DNA from: Hofstenia miamia
Lineage: Eukaryota; Xenacoelomorpha; Acoela
Reading direction: 5' to 3'
Assembly (NCBI GenBank): GCA_004352715.1
Contig: SCFE01000098.1
Location: 390,753 to 454,752, forward strand
DNA: 64,000 bases
Part shown: positions 1 to 13,886 of the stretch, one piece after another
How the letters are laid out: the number at the start of each line of letters is the position of its first letter
How positions within the stretch are numbered: position 1 is the stretch's first letter
The notes under the pieces: model-generated
What the model saw: only the letters and a program-made list of their open reading frames with translations
Told to the model about the DNA's origin: nothing
Database searches by the model: none
Position numbers and translations under genes: made by a program

Positions 1-144
1 CACAATTTCACAATTATATCTTCAAAATGAAATACGAAGTACATTTACGAAAAAATTTTGGATTTTAGATCTCCAACTATTCTAGCTGTAAGAAAGTCTT
101 ATTTGCTAGAGCCAAGTGTATACCACCAAATTTCAACAATCTCA

Positions 145-171
145 AATATATATATATATATATATATATAT
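145..171. repeat. (TA)n microsatellite
   Basis: Uninterrupted AT dinucleotide run of about 27 bases, the first of many in this window. No gene sign lies in bases 1-360 around it. Confidence 0.9.
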
Positions 172-369
172 TGTAATTGTATACATGCAGTATTTGTAAT
201 ATTAATTACATCGAAGACCATAATTCTTAAATAGATAAATTATTTAGTCTTTGGCTACAAATTTTTAATATAATATCATTTTATTTACTTTCAACATATG
301 TTTCCAAATGAAATATATGGTTCCAATAGTAAATAAAACTAAATTATAGTTTTATTTGGATTTAGACTA

Positions 370-575
370 ATGAATGTGACACTGTGTACACGAAGCAAAA
401 TTGCTACACTTGCAGAGCACACGTATATTTCACAGAGGGACATTGCAGCTCTTGTTAAGGTTAATCATAGCAATGTTAGTTACATAATACAAAATTGAAA
501 GTGCGGAAGCAAGAGGACAACGGCAACAAGATCAGATGTCAAAAAGAACCCCCGAGCTACTAACTGTTAGAAAAT
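370..575 (+). pseudogene. Tc1/mariner-type transposase relic, N-terminal HTH part
   Basis: A 42-codon open stretch from the ATG at 370 ends in a TGA at 496-498. It holds a Tc1-style first helix-turn-helix, with the motifs KIATLAEHTYISQRDIAALV and NVSYIIQN in the usual order. After the stop a shifted frame continues with a basic KRTTATRSDVKKNPRATN segment, which resembles the linker between the two HTH domains of Tc1-like transposases. No DDE catalytic part follows, so this is a truncated and frameshifted remnant. The family assignment is by motif recognition. Confidence is moderate because only about 65 codons remain. Confidence 0.55.
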
Positions 576-625
576 ATTTAATTGAGGAAGGAGAATCTAT
601 TTGCTAAAGCCACCCATCGACTAAG

Positions 626-3057
626 GTAGTTGAACCGCAGTTCCATGACAAACAATTTCTAACATTATTACAAGTTGGTCCCATGATCTTGAGATCACAC
701 AGATATGCCAAAATTTAATTTGAAGCATGCCAAAATGCATTCCAATAAACTTTATTGAGATTAAATATATTCCACAAAGGGATGCAGTTTCAAAGAGTTT
801 GTGCAATTATTGCAATAGCCTCGCCAAAATAATCAAGTATTTTGATTTCAATTTCATATCCATCCTAAGAAATTGCTATAGTGTTGCATATGCGTGCTTG
901 TTTATTATATGAAGTATTTCATCCATATTGCATTCATTGTTTCATTTCCTTCAATAATGAAATCACCGTTTTCGAAGTTACCGATCTTCATTTTCACCAT
1001 TAATTCCTTCAAGATCACTGTTGATTGAGGTCTCACCTTTGAAAGCGGTTTTTGAAGCTATCACTCGATACCTCTCTCATGCTCTATTCAACAAATGCAT
1101 TTTCAACAAGATATCGAAATCCCCAGGATCGTGGTCGCATGTCGAAGATTGTAAACCCAATTTAACAGGCATATTTTTTGAATGCATATAGTGGGGAAGC
1201 TGAGAAACTTTTCAATAACCTCGTTAAAATCGTCATTTTGATTTTTTTAGCGCGCAATTTGGAATGTTTCTGCAGCGTATGTTTTATAAATTGTGCTCTA
1301 TTTGATCCCCAATGTTGTGTATTTTGCTATTTTAAGGTACCCTATTTTGAGTAAAATCAAGGGTAATTTTATTAAAAATGTCAAATACGCAATATTAAAC
1401 TGCCTTATTTTGAGTATTACGCTATTTTGATGGTATACCCAACTCAGATTCGACTGTATATAGTAATAGATAAAATATCGAAAAATGAAATTATTTATTG
1501 TTGATGGAGGGCATTGTATAAATGAAAAATATTTAAAAAATTGTAAAAAAGTTTTTAGAATATGTAAGACCCTATTTTCATTCCTTTTAACTAAATTCAG
1601 ATATCCATAGTGATTTCATCATGTTGTTAATTTGATAAATCATTTGCTTATGTTATGTTACCATTTGGGTGGTAAAACAATCTATCAGTTAAATTCTATC
1701 TTCTAGACAAAAATATGTTGCATTTAGGTGAAGAAATGTAGAGTGGTGCAATTTTCAATTTGGTAGTCACCAATGAATCGATAGAAGATGAGACGTCCTC
1801 ATTTTATATGTCGTAGATAATGGCTTGAGTTAATATATTGCGAATGAGCAGAGAAAAATGTAATTATCGAATGTCACAACTGGAATCTATAGATTATAGA
1901 TAAGATCACTCAATGGTTATTCATGTACAGGTATAAATAGATTGAATTCAGTCATCAAAAGTGGAGTTACTTTCAATATTTATCACATATAAGAACATAT
2001 TACTTGATCTGATAACAGTAATAACCAAAAAAATGGGTATTACAAAATCAGTTTTTATAAAACTCTACATATTTATTCACAATGACGATACATTTTCGAA
2101 ATCATTCGAGCAATTCATAGCGGTCAAAGGGAACAGAATTTCCCGTCTTAAAATAGTTTCTACAATTTAGCCGGTGATGATGAGTTCAATGCTGGTTTAT
2201 GATTTGGTTTAATTAGGTTGCAAGTGACATAGGTTGACATTCTGAACAAGTTGTTTCCTGATTTTGACATCAATGCTGAAAGTTTCGATTTTCGTTAGCA
2301 TTATTCATTTTAAAAGTAGGCATGTACGGATGAGTAATTTCTAAAATCAGGCTAAATTTTTATTAAACTATATTTATCAATTTATTCAGAATTAATTATC
2401 CATGATTTTTCTTTCCCTTAGATTCTGTGGATCTTCTTGCCTCGAGATTTATTGGCCCAATCGTATGGAAATGAGAGCTGGGACAAAAGGCATGTATTTC
2501 AATGCGTAGAAGAGATATGATAGATTATGGGAGCACATAAAACAAAGGGATGGGACGGGACTAGAACCAAATTCAATAGGGAGAAGTGGTATAGGATTAG
2601 TGAAATTTTGATCTTGGATGCCCCTAGTCTCGGCCCTGCTTATAGTCTCAAATAATAAAAAATAATATCCTAAAACTCAAGCTCTTAATAACAAGATTTC
2701 TCCATTGATGATAGTAATCTTTGTATAAACTTTTAACTTCTAGATTGTTAAAATATATTATTTAATTTTTTAAATAGCAGTAAGAAATTATGCACAACAG
2801 AAATGTTACCATGGTTGGTAGAAAGTGCATATAGGTTTTTTAACTGATTGAAAGTATGTTGAAGAATGTATTGTTTGGATTTTATAATCAGTATAATACT
2901 GCAAAATGACGTGCCTCAATTACAAATACACCATATTGTATTTGAGCTTATATTTTATAATTGGCACATGTAAAGCAGTTTTCTTCTGTTCGATCCAGAC
3001 GTTACAAGAGTATAAAAGAAAACAAAACAAAAACTAAAACAAACACGGAATACTAAT
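626..3057. other. No recognisable gene
   Basis: AT-rich sequence with only short, stop-interrupted reading frames. None has a domain or motif I recognise. A somewhat GC-richer patch near 2430-2640 (gggatgggacggg, tctcggccct) could be the worn end of a transposable element but has no visible partner. Confidence 0.5.
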
Positions 3058-4888
3058 CCTTCAAAAAGAGCTTTAATCACAAAAGCAGGTTACAAAATTG
3101 AAGCAGAAGGTAGAAAAGTTAAATACTCTTAACTTCAACAAATCTGTAAATGTGACTATAGAATCGCAAAAATGTGTTGGGATAAAACAGCGGTTCTTAA
3201 CCGGGGGAAATTGGGAAATAAATAAAAGGAAAATAATTTTTGAAAAATAAAATATTTTTAGAAATTATTATTTATAAATCAAAATGTCACAATATATTTT
3301 AATAAAAATTCAATACATTGTTTATAAATCTGTATAGTCTTTAAGCGGAAATAAACAGTATGTTCCATGTTCAGGATTTATTACTGACTTATCCTTAACC
3401 TATCCTTTAATGATTCACTAATTTTGTACGCACGACCTCAAATATACATGTACTTACAAGTACATAAATGTACGTAAGTGTATACAATCACAGATGCGTG
3501 TATGTACTGTACTTCTAACAAATCTAGAATTATATTCGTCTTAATATTTTCAATACAACGTGTTTTTTCACCTGTAAGAAATGCTTGTGTGTACTATAAA
3601 TATATAGATGTTACTTGTCTGCTTTCTTCTCTGCTCCTTCACTTTTGTAAGTCATACGAAGGGCTCCTTGACACTTTCAACGACTGAACCCGATATCGAG
3701 TTGTTAGCAGCAAAAAACGTTCTCATTTATTTTACTTTCTTTCTTGTTATGATATTGAAAAATACATCAATTATTGTTAAATAAAGATTTTTTTCATTTT
3801 TATATGTAAACAGATGGAGGGGGTAATGGGACAAAAAAAATTTATAGGGGGAAATGATCCAAAAAGGTTAAGAACCCCTGGGATAGAAGAACAGAATTTG
3901 AAAGCACTTGTCAGTTACAACATAAAAACAGATCAGGTAGACCAACACATTTATGTTTCAATATACCTGCAAAGGTCAACAATGCTATTGAACTTTGTGA
4001 GGATCTTGAAGGAGATTTTCATCAAGGTAATGTACCGAATGAATTAAATTGTTATATTACAACATTATATAATCATACTCATCCAAAATGCGTATGGAGA
4101 ATGCCATCTAGAAACGATACTACATGTAAGAAAAAAGTCGATTATTGCAAAAATGTATTAACTAAAACTGGTAAAGTAAAAAATGGTTAATGATGCCACG
4201 CATATTGATCACAAACAGCTTCATTTTTATGGCTTAAATCAAAGTCATCAAAGACAATGTCTTCGCATAAAGAGTATGAAACCTCTCCGATCAGCACTAA
4301 ATGAGTTACACAATCCAAAAGTTCAAACAATGTTTGCATGTAATAGTTGGGGTGTTGCAGATATTGTCATGCAAGCAAAGTTAAAAAAACAAAGAGGAAA
4401 AGGTTATAAACTTCTTCACCATAAAGTAAATGCTATTGAAATAATCAAAGGACTAAAGAAAACAATTATACCAATGATGAAAAGAACCAAAACAAAGTTG
4501 GCCATTATGGATTGTGTTCATTTTAATCATTGTCCAACAGTTGTTGTTTGTCTTAAAAGGCATGGAATCAAAGTATATCCATCAAGCGGTTTTCCTCATA
4601 ATCAACATGCAGGATATCCTCCGCTATCACATGATTGTTCAGTTATGGATTGTAAAGTATTTGGTTCATGGCAAGATAACTAAAAAATGAGTTAAATGGT
4701 AGACCAAAAGAACTTATTTTGTATGATAACATTCCAAACCTATGGAACACTGCTGTCACTAGAAATATATATGAAGTATCATTTGCATTATATGGTGGAT
4801 TCTGTAAGAAGATTATACCACTGGAAAGTGAAACTAGTGGTTTGCAAACTGTAAACTTGTTAATATTCAATGTTTTGTGGTGCATTTA
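3058..4888 (+). pseudogene. Tc1/mariner-superfamily transposase pseudogene, interrupted by a MITE
   Basis: The relic reads through three frames. The N-terminal part (3058-3187) continues after the inserted element at about 3881 with an HTH-like segment leading to the linker HKNRSGRPTH. Next comes CYITTLYNHTHPKCVWRMPS and then KKKVDYCKNVLTK, the position of the pre-catalytic region. A frameshift near 4175 leads into a 166-codon stretch (4183-4683). It holds the catalytic acidic residues at D9 (THIDHKQLHFYG), D110 (LAIMDCVHFNHCP) and D156 (SVMDCKVFGSW). After a stop at 4681 the C-terminal tail resumes in another frame (LKNELNGRPKELILYDN) to a stop at 4888. The segment NPKVQTMFACNSWGVAD matches the usual SVMVWGGIS-type block. 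D1-D2 are 100 residues apart and D2-D3 45. The gene is dead: at least two frameshifts, a stop codon and a MITE insertion. Confidence 0.75.
3188..3880. mobile_element. hAT-type MITE inserted in the transposase relic
   Basis: The left end CAGCGGTTCTTAACC and the reverse complement of the right end, CAGGGGTTCTTAACC, form terminal inverted repeats typical of non-autonomous hAT elements (CAGnGGTTCTnAACC). The flanking 8-mers are ggataaaa (3180-3187) and ggatagaa (3881-3888), a 7/8 match, and hAT elements duplicate 8 bp. The interior has no transposase. Joining the flanks restores a continuous helix-turn-helix reading frame, which supports insertion into an older transposase. Confidence 0.8.
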
Positions 4889-7800
4889 ATTACATAAGCA
4901 ACTGTTGAAAAAACCTACATGCACTTTTACCGACCATAGTAGCCAACACTTTCAGTCTTATAGACCTGAGAAACGCCATCATTGACAAATGCAGGACCAT
5001 TATTGCTTATCATATACTAATACTATAGACTACGAATATATTCTTAATGGAAATTCATCTATAAGTTTATATAGAAATATTATATCCGAATTACTACGTG
5101 AAATACAAATATCTGTACCACTGAAACTATAATAGAATTAAAACCTAACATCAGTCTAGATTTAGACATTGTTAATGCCATTACAGACATACATGCAGTA
5201 GAAAATCTAAGTATGATATACTTTTGCGAGGTGCCATGTTACATGTTCGTTAAGATAGCCTTCGAAATTTAAGGAAATCTCAAAAAACATATTACAATAA
5301 TGCTAAATTAACTTTCTTCCAAAAATTGTTCATTGTTCAAAACCATGCTGGTTTAACAAGAGGAACCTATAAAATATTTTAAAAACAAAAGAAATAGCAC
5401 TTAATAAATATATTGTTGACAATAACGACATTAACAAAGGAAATTCGAGGAAACAAATAAACTATTCAGTAAGCACAGAAGAAATAAGCTTTATTGCCAG
5501 TCAAATTGAAATTTCTAAATAATTCCTCACTAAATGCAAAATATATGTTGAGACAATGCAGAGCAAGAATTAACGTAAAATTGTACAAATATTTAGAAAA
5601 AACTTCAGCTGGCACATGTTTTTGTATTAAACTTAGATCATCGGAAGAAACAATTAACATAAACATTTATGAGTCATATTAAAACATCGCATACTTCTAT
5701 GAAATGGTGTCAGCTTTTTTCATAAAACAAATGTCATATTAAGACTGAACTGAAACCTGAAAGGTATTACCAATACAGGCATGGACGGAAACGTTCAAAT
5801 ATTTGATAACCTTTGTAAACGCATAGAATGGCAACGCTCAAACTGCTAAACATCCTAATTTACGTGACTAAATTCTCAGAAAATTAGTAATAATTTGGAC
5901 TAAGGCTTCACATATTTTGGTTATTTAATTACTTATTTCGCATTGCAAAAAGTCAGTATACAATATTTTAAAATTATCGCGCATATAATTTTATTTTATA
6001 TATAATCTACGGAAATTCTATATGTAGTAATTTAAAGTTATTGAGCCTATGTTGCAATATTGGAACGAAATTGAGCTTACGTTTATATGCTTAAGATAAC
6101 TCAAATTTGTTTTCAAAGGATTTTTGAAACATTTTTCAAAAATTACAGAAACTAAGTTGAAATAGCTTTAGAAAATTTTAACTGGGTTTGGTGTCAATTC
6201 TATGCATGAGCATATAACAAGTCTGCAAGAAATTTTTTGGTTTCATTTGCAGAAATTTAGCAATAACTTACAAAGAATATCTTAGCCACATTCAATTGAG
6301 TTCGAAAGTCGATGCTAAAGATCGCAATGGTTTCATCCATGTAGAAACACACTCACCATTTAATCAACGTTGTAATTCCAATAACCATTCAAATTTGAAA
6401 TCGCAAAGCACTATTAACTTTTAAAAGGCATCTAGGATTTAATACAATGAGCTTTTTAAGAATACTATTAGAGAAACAAATGCAGATGCAGTGACTTCTT
6501 AATGAAAGAGATTTCGTTATTGAAAATGTTGAATACTTGCATTTTTATGCAGCAGAATTTTAGAGTTGAATCAACTTAGCACCGTGCGAGAACATACTTA
6601 TCCTACTTATTAAATCTACTGCCAATGCCAAATGAAAAAAAACATGACTCTTCTCTGAAATTTGACTCTTCATCACACTAATTTGAACAAATGAAATGGG
6701 CCTTCTAACTTAAAGAATAAGTGTGGAATTGACTTCACGCATAGACGATATTAATATAAATTCCTAGAGTCAAGCAAAGACCAGTTCCTTGAAAATTTAA
6801 TTTAAAAAGCAGAGGATTCTTGAAATATTACCCTACCCCGTTACCTAGGCTTTTATTATTACTACCAAAAAATGTTAGTATGCCTAACTGAAGTGATGCT
6901 GTCTCACGTTAGACTGAAATAGGTGGAGACATAATAATAAATCAAACAGACAAGGTGAGAATACTTTTTTCATGAGTCTGGTAACTCTGCATCAATCTTC
7001 GAATGAATATAGAAAAATCCAAAAGAAAAGATTGCATTTTGTTATTTATAAAAAGACAAGTATGAGAATCGTTTTTTAGCTACATAAGAACCGCAAGCGA
7101 TTTAATTAAACAGATTTCTTTATTCTACTCTTTCTTATGTTATGTCATCACCAAACGTTACGTAAGGTTTATTTTTAACAATGTCATTACAAATAAATCC
7201 TGTGGAACAATATTAAATATTTATTTAGAATCCAAATATTCATTTGGTAATTCACGAAAATGAAGCGATATAAATATGCATTACACAAATTACATACTAC
7301 TTTTGTTCATTGTTAACTGATTACGTTTTGATTAATATATACTATAAATTGCGTTTTCAAGGCAAATCGGACGTCTAATTCTCACGATTTTTAATTAGAT
7401 TGATTCTTTCTCAATTGTATTTGAACAGTTTGTGTCCCCGTTACTTAATCGGATAAACAATTTGAATGGTCGTTCAGAATTTTTGTTGAATAGAAAAATT
7501 TATGAATTAGTAATAACATCTATTCCCACTGAAATTTTTTTATTGTTTTTCTAAAATTTTATTGAAGCAAATATTAAAAGGTTAAGTTGTAGATTAGGAT
7601 ATTCAGTACTTAAAAGAAATTACAATTGAAGTTAAACAACAAAAATTTATAATTTATATGAATTACTACATGCTTTAGATCATAATCAAATTTAGAATAA
7701 GTAAATCATTTCAAAATGTTGGAAATTTCAAAAAAGATAATACGCTGTTGAAAGAAAGTCAAAAGAGCGAAAGATTATAAAATCAATAATAATTGTTGAA

Positions 7801-10800
7801 GGGCTCAGTTCAAAGAATTTTAAAAATTGGATTGGTGTAAATTCCTCAAACTGCTTCTAAATGCGAGGCAAATTAATCTATATTAACTGAGAGAACTGTT
7901 TATGAATTGCTCGAGGGACATGAGATAATATTGAGATACGCGAGCGTCCAAAGTATTGTATTACACGTTAAATTGATATTGATTATGTTGCAAAACCAAT
8001 CTCTCCAACCTTGAATAAGTGTATTAAAGATAATACGTTTGGTTTTAATTAAATGTAATATTAAAATTGAAGCTATAATAGTATTTTGGTACTTGCAAAG
8101 ATCATGTAATAGACATTAATTCAATATTAAAGCATAGTTGAAGGCCGAATTAAAATTTCAATATCCATGTATGTAATCTTGCGAAATGAAGTATCCTATG
8201 TAGACTTGAAGTGTTATGTAAAGTTCGGTTTTTTGCACATTGCATAGATGATGAATTTCATAAAAATCTTGAACCTACACAAACTGCAGCAAAACTATAA
8301 TCTGTTATTGTGGTGCCAATTTCTAGTAAAGAGAAATTCAAGGAGAAAGAGTTGAGTGATACTATCATAAACATCATATATAACTAGAAAATTTATTGGC
8401 AGTTAATACCAATAAACATTAAGAAATGTATTAATCAATTATTTTTAAAATGTGAGTATCACTATGTTTTACACTTAGGAACGTGCAAAAGTATTAATAA
8501 CATCATAATGATACAACAAATTTTATTCCTGATTGGTAATTTACATTATAGCATTGACATGATTATCTACAAGATAAATCAGTGGTTTGCTAAAGATGTG
8601 TTTTGATGAACAACAAAATTTGCAGACCATGAATTTACCTGCTTCATCTGACTGAGAGAGACCAACGCTCATCAAAAATTATATAATAACAGCGTACTGT
8701 TTGTGATTATGGTGATAAGGCTGATATTTTTAGGTGCTTATAAATTCTCAAACTAACTATTCTTGAATTCTGCAAACAAATTGCAAATGTCTTTGAGAAG
8801 CATTTTTAAAATTTAGGATATTGAAACAGATGGAAAAATTTTAAAGGTAAAGAACATTTGGAAAAACTAATTGTTATAAAAAAAGTCATGGAGAAAAGGA
8901 TCAATTAGTATTGTAAGTGGGACTGAAATGCTAAACCCAGGCCCACCCAGACCAGTCAAAACTTATCAAATTTCGAAGATTAGGTTACCATAGTTATGCA
9001 AAAATAAAGTAAGAGAAAAAGCAAAACTTATTATTGGAATAAGAACACTTATATTACATCATATAACATCCGATTGGCTCCAATTTGAGCAGCAAAGCAA
9101 TTAGTGCTTTCGCAGCTAATTAATAAATATTACGTTTGCTAATATAACTTATTACATTTGAAAATTCCCTCAACAATTATGGCACCGACAGAGATCTAAT
9201 ATTTTTGCTCTAAACCAATTCTAGCTTCTTTTAGTATAATTTTTCTACATAAAATGTTTCTGTTTAGATTAAGTTTGCAATAGGACCTAATACCATTTTA
9301 AGTATTTCCTGAATTTACAAATTTGTTTTTATTAATTTCTTAAACTATAGTAACTTTTAAATGATTTTTCTCTGGAGTAATAGCTCATGAACTTAAAATA
9401 TATTTTAATAAATGATTACTTATTTTGATAACCAAACTCAATAAGTTTGAAGGCTAATTTTAGGGCATGCAACTGGAATGAAAGCATTGCAACACATAGA
9501 CTCTTTTAAATAAAATGTTTATATTTTGCTAACATAATGTTGACATAGTGTTCAATATTGTAATCCGCTCACCTCTGGTCCAAGCAAAATTCCTTTTAGT
9601 ATTTCATAGATAGCTTATGAGATTTATCGGATATTGGTAAAATGAAATATTTATTCGTCATATAACGAATATATGAACAAATGTATGCATTTTTGCAAAA
9701 AATTATAATATTGTTTTTTCTATGAGATTAAGTCATGGACTATTTTGGAAAGAGAGGTACAATGTAAGTACTCTGTGTTTTATTATTGTGAACACAACAC
9801 ATTGTCAACATATGAATAGAAATTATTGCGATATTCGTTTAAATATTATTTTAAACTAAAAATGAAATTATCGCATATTTCTAAATTATATCATTGATGA
9901 CCATTTACTTTCTGCTTGCTATAATACCAAATTAATAATAAATTGATTCAAATAGATGTGTAAACAAATTTTTAAATTATCAAATTCTATGGGATGCACT
10001 GGGAATTATGATTTTCATTAACTGCTTAAGCTTAATGTTTGATGTTTGTTCTGATGAATAAAATGTTGTGCTTATCGATAATCAATGAAAGCAAAAACTG
10101 TTTCTGATATTACTTGTTCAGTTGTACTATAGAAGGCGAGAACTAAAATCTAAAATATGTCTCATTTAAGTTTCTAATACATCAATATCGCTACAATTTC
10201 TGTCGCTTTATCGCCATCACACGAATAGGAAAAAGAAATTTAAGACAAAACTTGATTCTCTGGATGAGTACCATCTGGTGTTGCTGTGAGCAGGGAACAG
10301 CGTGTTGGGGGATGCTTACAAAAGGGACTTCATTACATTAATCAATATGCACAGTCCACCAAGCTCATCGGTTTTCTGGTTCGACAAATTCAGCGTTCAC
10401 TGTGCAAGTGCAACGTAGCAGTGCCTGAATGATTACCATGTCGTCGTTTTGCTAAGATGATTTTTTTTGTCATCTATCACAAGAAGTATACAAACTGGAT
10501 GGTTCGCAAAAGACATCAAATACATCGACGTTGCACATCGTGTGTTCGACGTGGAGATTTCTCATTTGTACAAGCAAATACACTGTTATCATAACGACTT
10601 TACACTAGTGTCATTTCAAGGACTTAATGCTTGTTTAAATTACCCTAATAAAATATTTCATGCCAAGCTTTATGTTGGTCGTCAAATAAATCTTCTGGAT
10701 ATGGCATTGATGTTAAGCAGTATAGTCTAGATTTCTTGTTGGCGGTCGATACAATGAAGCCACCAAAAAAAACCCAAGCTACGCATTCACATACCTATCA

Positions 10801-12293
10801 AATTGAAATTGTAGAGAAAGATACCTGATAATATATTTAGTCAGGCCTCTATTTTCTTATAGTTATGAAACTGACATTTGTTGGTGTATATTGAAGGAAA
10901 CAATACCTAGCCTTTCTGTTAATTCTGCACTATTAACACGCAGCAATTTTAAAATTGAAAAAACTTAGATTCCAGAAAATGTTTTCTTATGCATTTAGTG
11001 GATTCTGTGACATAATTCAAATTAACTCCAATAATAACTAATGAATTTAAAGCATATTTCACCGATCTCTGCTGCTTTTAAAACGAAAAATGAAGCAATT
11101 AAACAACCTACGTTACGCTTCTTAATCTTTTGTTTCGATAATGCACTGGTATGAACTCGATGTTAAATGACAATTTTTTTAAATGCGTATTTGCTACACG
11201 CTGTAATGAAACAGCTTTGTAAAACCAATTTTGTCAGGAGATAATGCTTTCTTAAAATTATCTTAAGTAAGAAACGAAAACATTTTTCCATGAATTTAGC
11301 AAGTTTTAATCCACACACATGCACATATGGCGTATTAATAATGGCCTTGAGCTGCTGCATTGCTAGTTATAGGTATAAAAATAAAAATACTCTTTGCTTT
11401 TTACTTTTTGATAAATGATTTTCAACTTAATTACCATTCAAGGAAACTTAGCGGGCGTTTCATTTTAGTTGAAAAGTCATTCGACTTTGATTTACGGTCA
11501 TGTAAACAGTATGCATCAGATCGCTGTTAAAAATTATTCAGCCTTCCAACCCGTAGTTGAAGTAAGCAACGATTCCATTTGAACAAAGCTTATGTTCTAC
11601 ATGAAAACTACTTTTCGATATTTTCCAACTCAAATATTTCCTTTAAAATCTATGTTATTAACCTTAACATTAATCTCCTAAGGAAATAGTTGAAATTGGA
11701 TCAGAACTTTATGATCTAAATTGAAAAAATCTGACTCTATCCAAATCTGAAATTTGAAAAGTCTGCTTTAGGACATCATAATTATATTTTTTTCATATAA
11801 ACTAGTGCCTAGAGAAGTTAACCCCGTTGCAACTACATGTATGAAGTAGATACAACATTCTTTTAGGATTTGTCAATTCAAGACAATAAAAATTTTTACC
11901 ACCTTTGAAAGTTTATCACCTTAAAACTCATATGTATATAAAATGCACTTGTGCTTTACTAGGACACTATATTTACATTATTTATCCAATATATAAAATG
12001 TGCTAGTCGACGTTTGCAATTTCACTTTAAAATATAAACGAATTTGATTTAGAATACTTGGGAAGAATTTGTTAATGGAATCACGTGTCTTTCATAAAAA
12101 GATGAAAGCGGTGAAATATTTTTAAAATTTACTACCTATGAAAATCTCACTATTGTATATAATCTTTCGTTAAATTAAATAATATTTTTACTTACATTAC
12201 GTTAAAGCAGCTCATGAAAAAATGTCTCAAGAAGAAAAATTTTGTTAATCATATTTGAAAATTTCTGCACATTGCGTGCACTATTATGTGACA

Positions 12294-12294
12294 T

Positions 12295-12322
<28 letters not shown>
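12294..12322. repeat. (TA)n microsatellite
   Basis: Pure TA run, about 29 bases. Confidence 0.9.
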
Positions 12323-12325
<3 letters not shown>

Positions 12326-13849
12326 AACTGCTTATTTTAAACGGTGAATAGTATAAGGCGTTTCTAGTTTATAACTATAAATTAATTGAAAAATTCAAGC
12401 TTTGTCTAACATAGCCACCTGACTGCTTTTAAAATATACGACTTTATCTTTTGCCATTGGAATAGAACTATATTATTAGCATTTAGGCATAGCTGGAATA
12501 ATTTTATATATTAAGCAGATGTTAGTGAATTGTGTTAAGAGCATTGGTATAGTTTAAAACTAGGTTGGCCTGTTTTATATCATATCATGAAAAGTCAAAA
12601 TTAATGTATACTAAGTAATCAAAATTTAAGGAATTTATTTCAAACTAGGCTTTTAGAGAAAAAACCTTCTTAGTTCCAAAAATGCCTGTGATAATGCAAA
12701 TGAGTTAGGCTTGTTAGCGTTAATAAGACCCTAATCTTGAAAATCCTTGAAATTGATTAAGCTGCATTAGCGAATTACGAAGAATGGAATTACGCTTATT
12801 TGTTAAAAGATAGAAACTTGCAAGTTGTCAATCAAATTAAGTGGAAGAATAATTTGAAACTACTTTTAAGTCTTCAATTATTAACAAGTAATTACTTTCA
12901 AGGACAACTGCTAATGGTGAAATCTCTTTGAATATTTTATAGTATAGGGAAAATCAATGTTTTATTGTGTTTTTACATTCTTGTTAATCTAATTCAGTAT
13001 CATTTTTAAGCAAAGGTGGGTATTATTTGACAGTAACATCGAAGCAACCACTGCATTTATGAATTCTGTTCTTGATCATATAACTTTAATGTAAAGTGGT
13101 GTTTGCTTTAGTAAAATGAGGATTACTTGTAAATAACACATATGTAAATGTAGTGTTCTTATATTATTATGTATATATTTAATTATTCCTCATGAGATAT
13201 CATAATGATACTAATATGATAACTGTAGCGATAAATTGTTTCCCAAAAATTGAAACACTTTCGCACGTGATTTCTTAACCAATAATTTCGAGCGACTTAA
13301 CTCAAGTTAGTTGAAGTGTGAGCCTCACAAAGAATTTTTTAAAATATTTTCTTTTTCTTTCAATATTTTGAACAGATATTGAAATGAAAGTAAGGCGCAA
13401 TAGTTCCATCTGTTGAAAACTCAATAAAATACTGCTTGTGTTCTTTTATAATGGCATTATTTGCTCCTAAATTGACAAGAATCCCTTATAAAACACTACT
13501 CTGTACAATAATTGAAATCGTATCCCTCTTAAAAGCTGTCAAATTAAATTCGAATAATCAGTTTATCCTATACCACCTCTATCATAAAGTTAAACTGCCA
13601 GTAATTTTGCAAAAAATAAAGTTGATATTCACTTAATATTGTAAATACTCAGTATTTTTCTCTTAGCTGCTTTTGACAATGAATTTTTAAAATATGCAGG
13701 AAACTTTGTAATTACCATTAACTATATGCAGCCAATATTGACAATCTCTATTTAAGTTGACTAAAATTATGATCTAACGATTTATTTTCCAACGGAATGG
13801 TCTTGTGGAAAAGCTTGTTTTTTGTTTGTACCATTCAGGTATTCTCCTT

Positions 13850-13851
<2 letters not shown>

Positions 13852-13883
<32 letters not shown>
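13852..13883. repeat. (TA)n microsatellite
   Basis: Pure AT run, about 32 bases. Confidence 0.9.
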
Positions 13884-13886
<3 letters not shown>

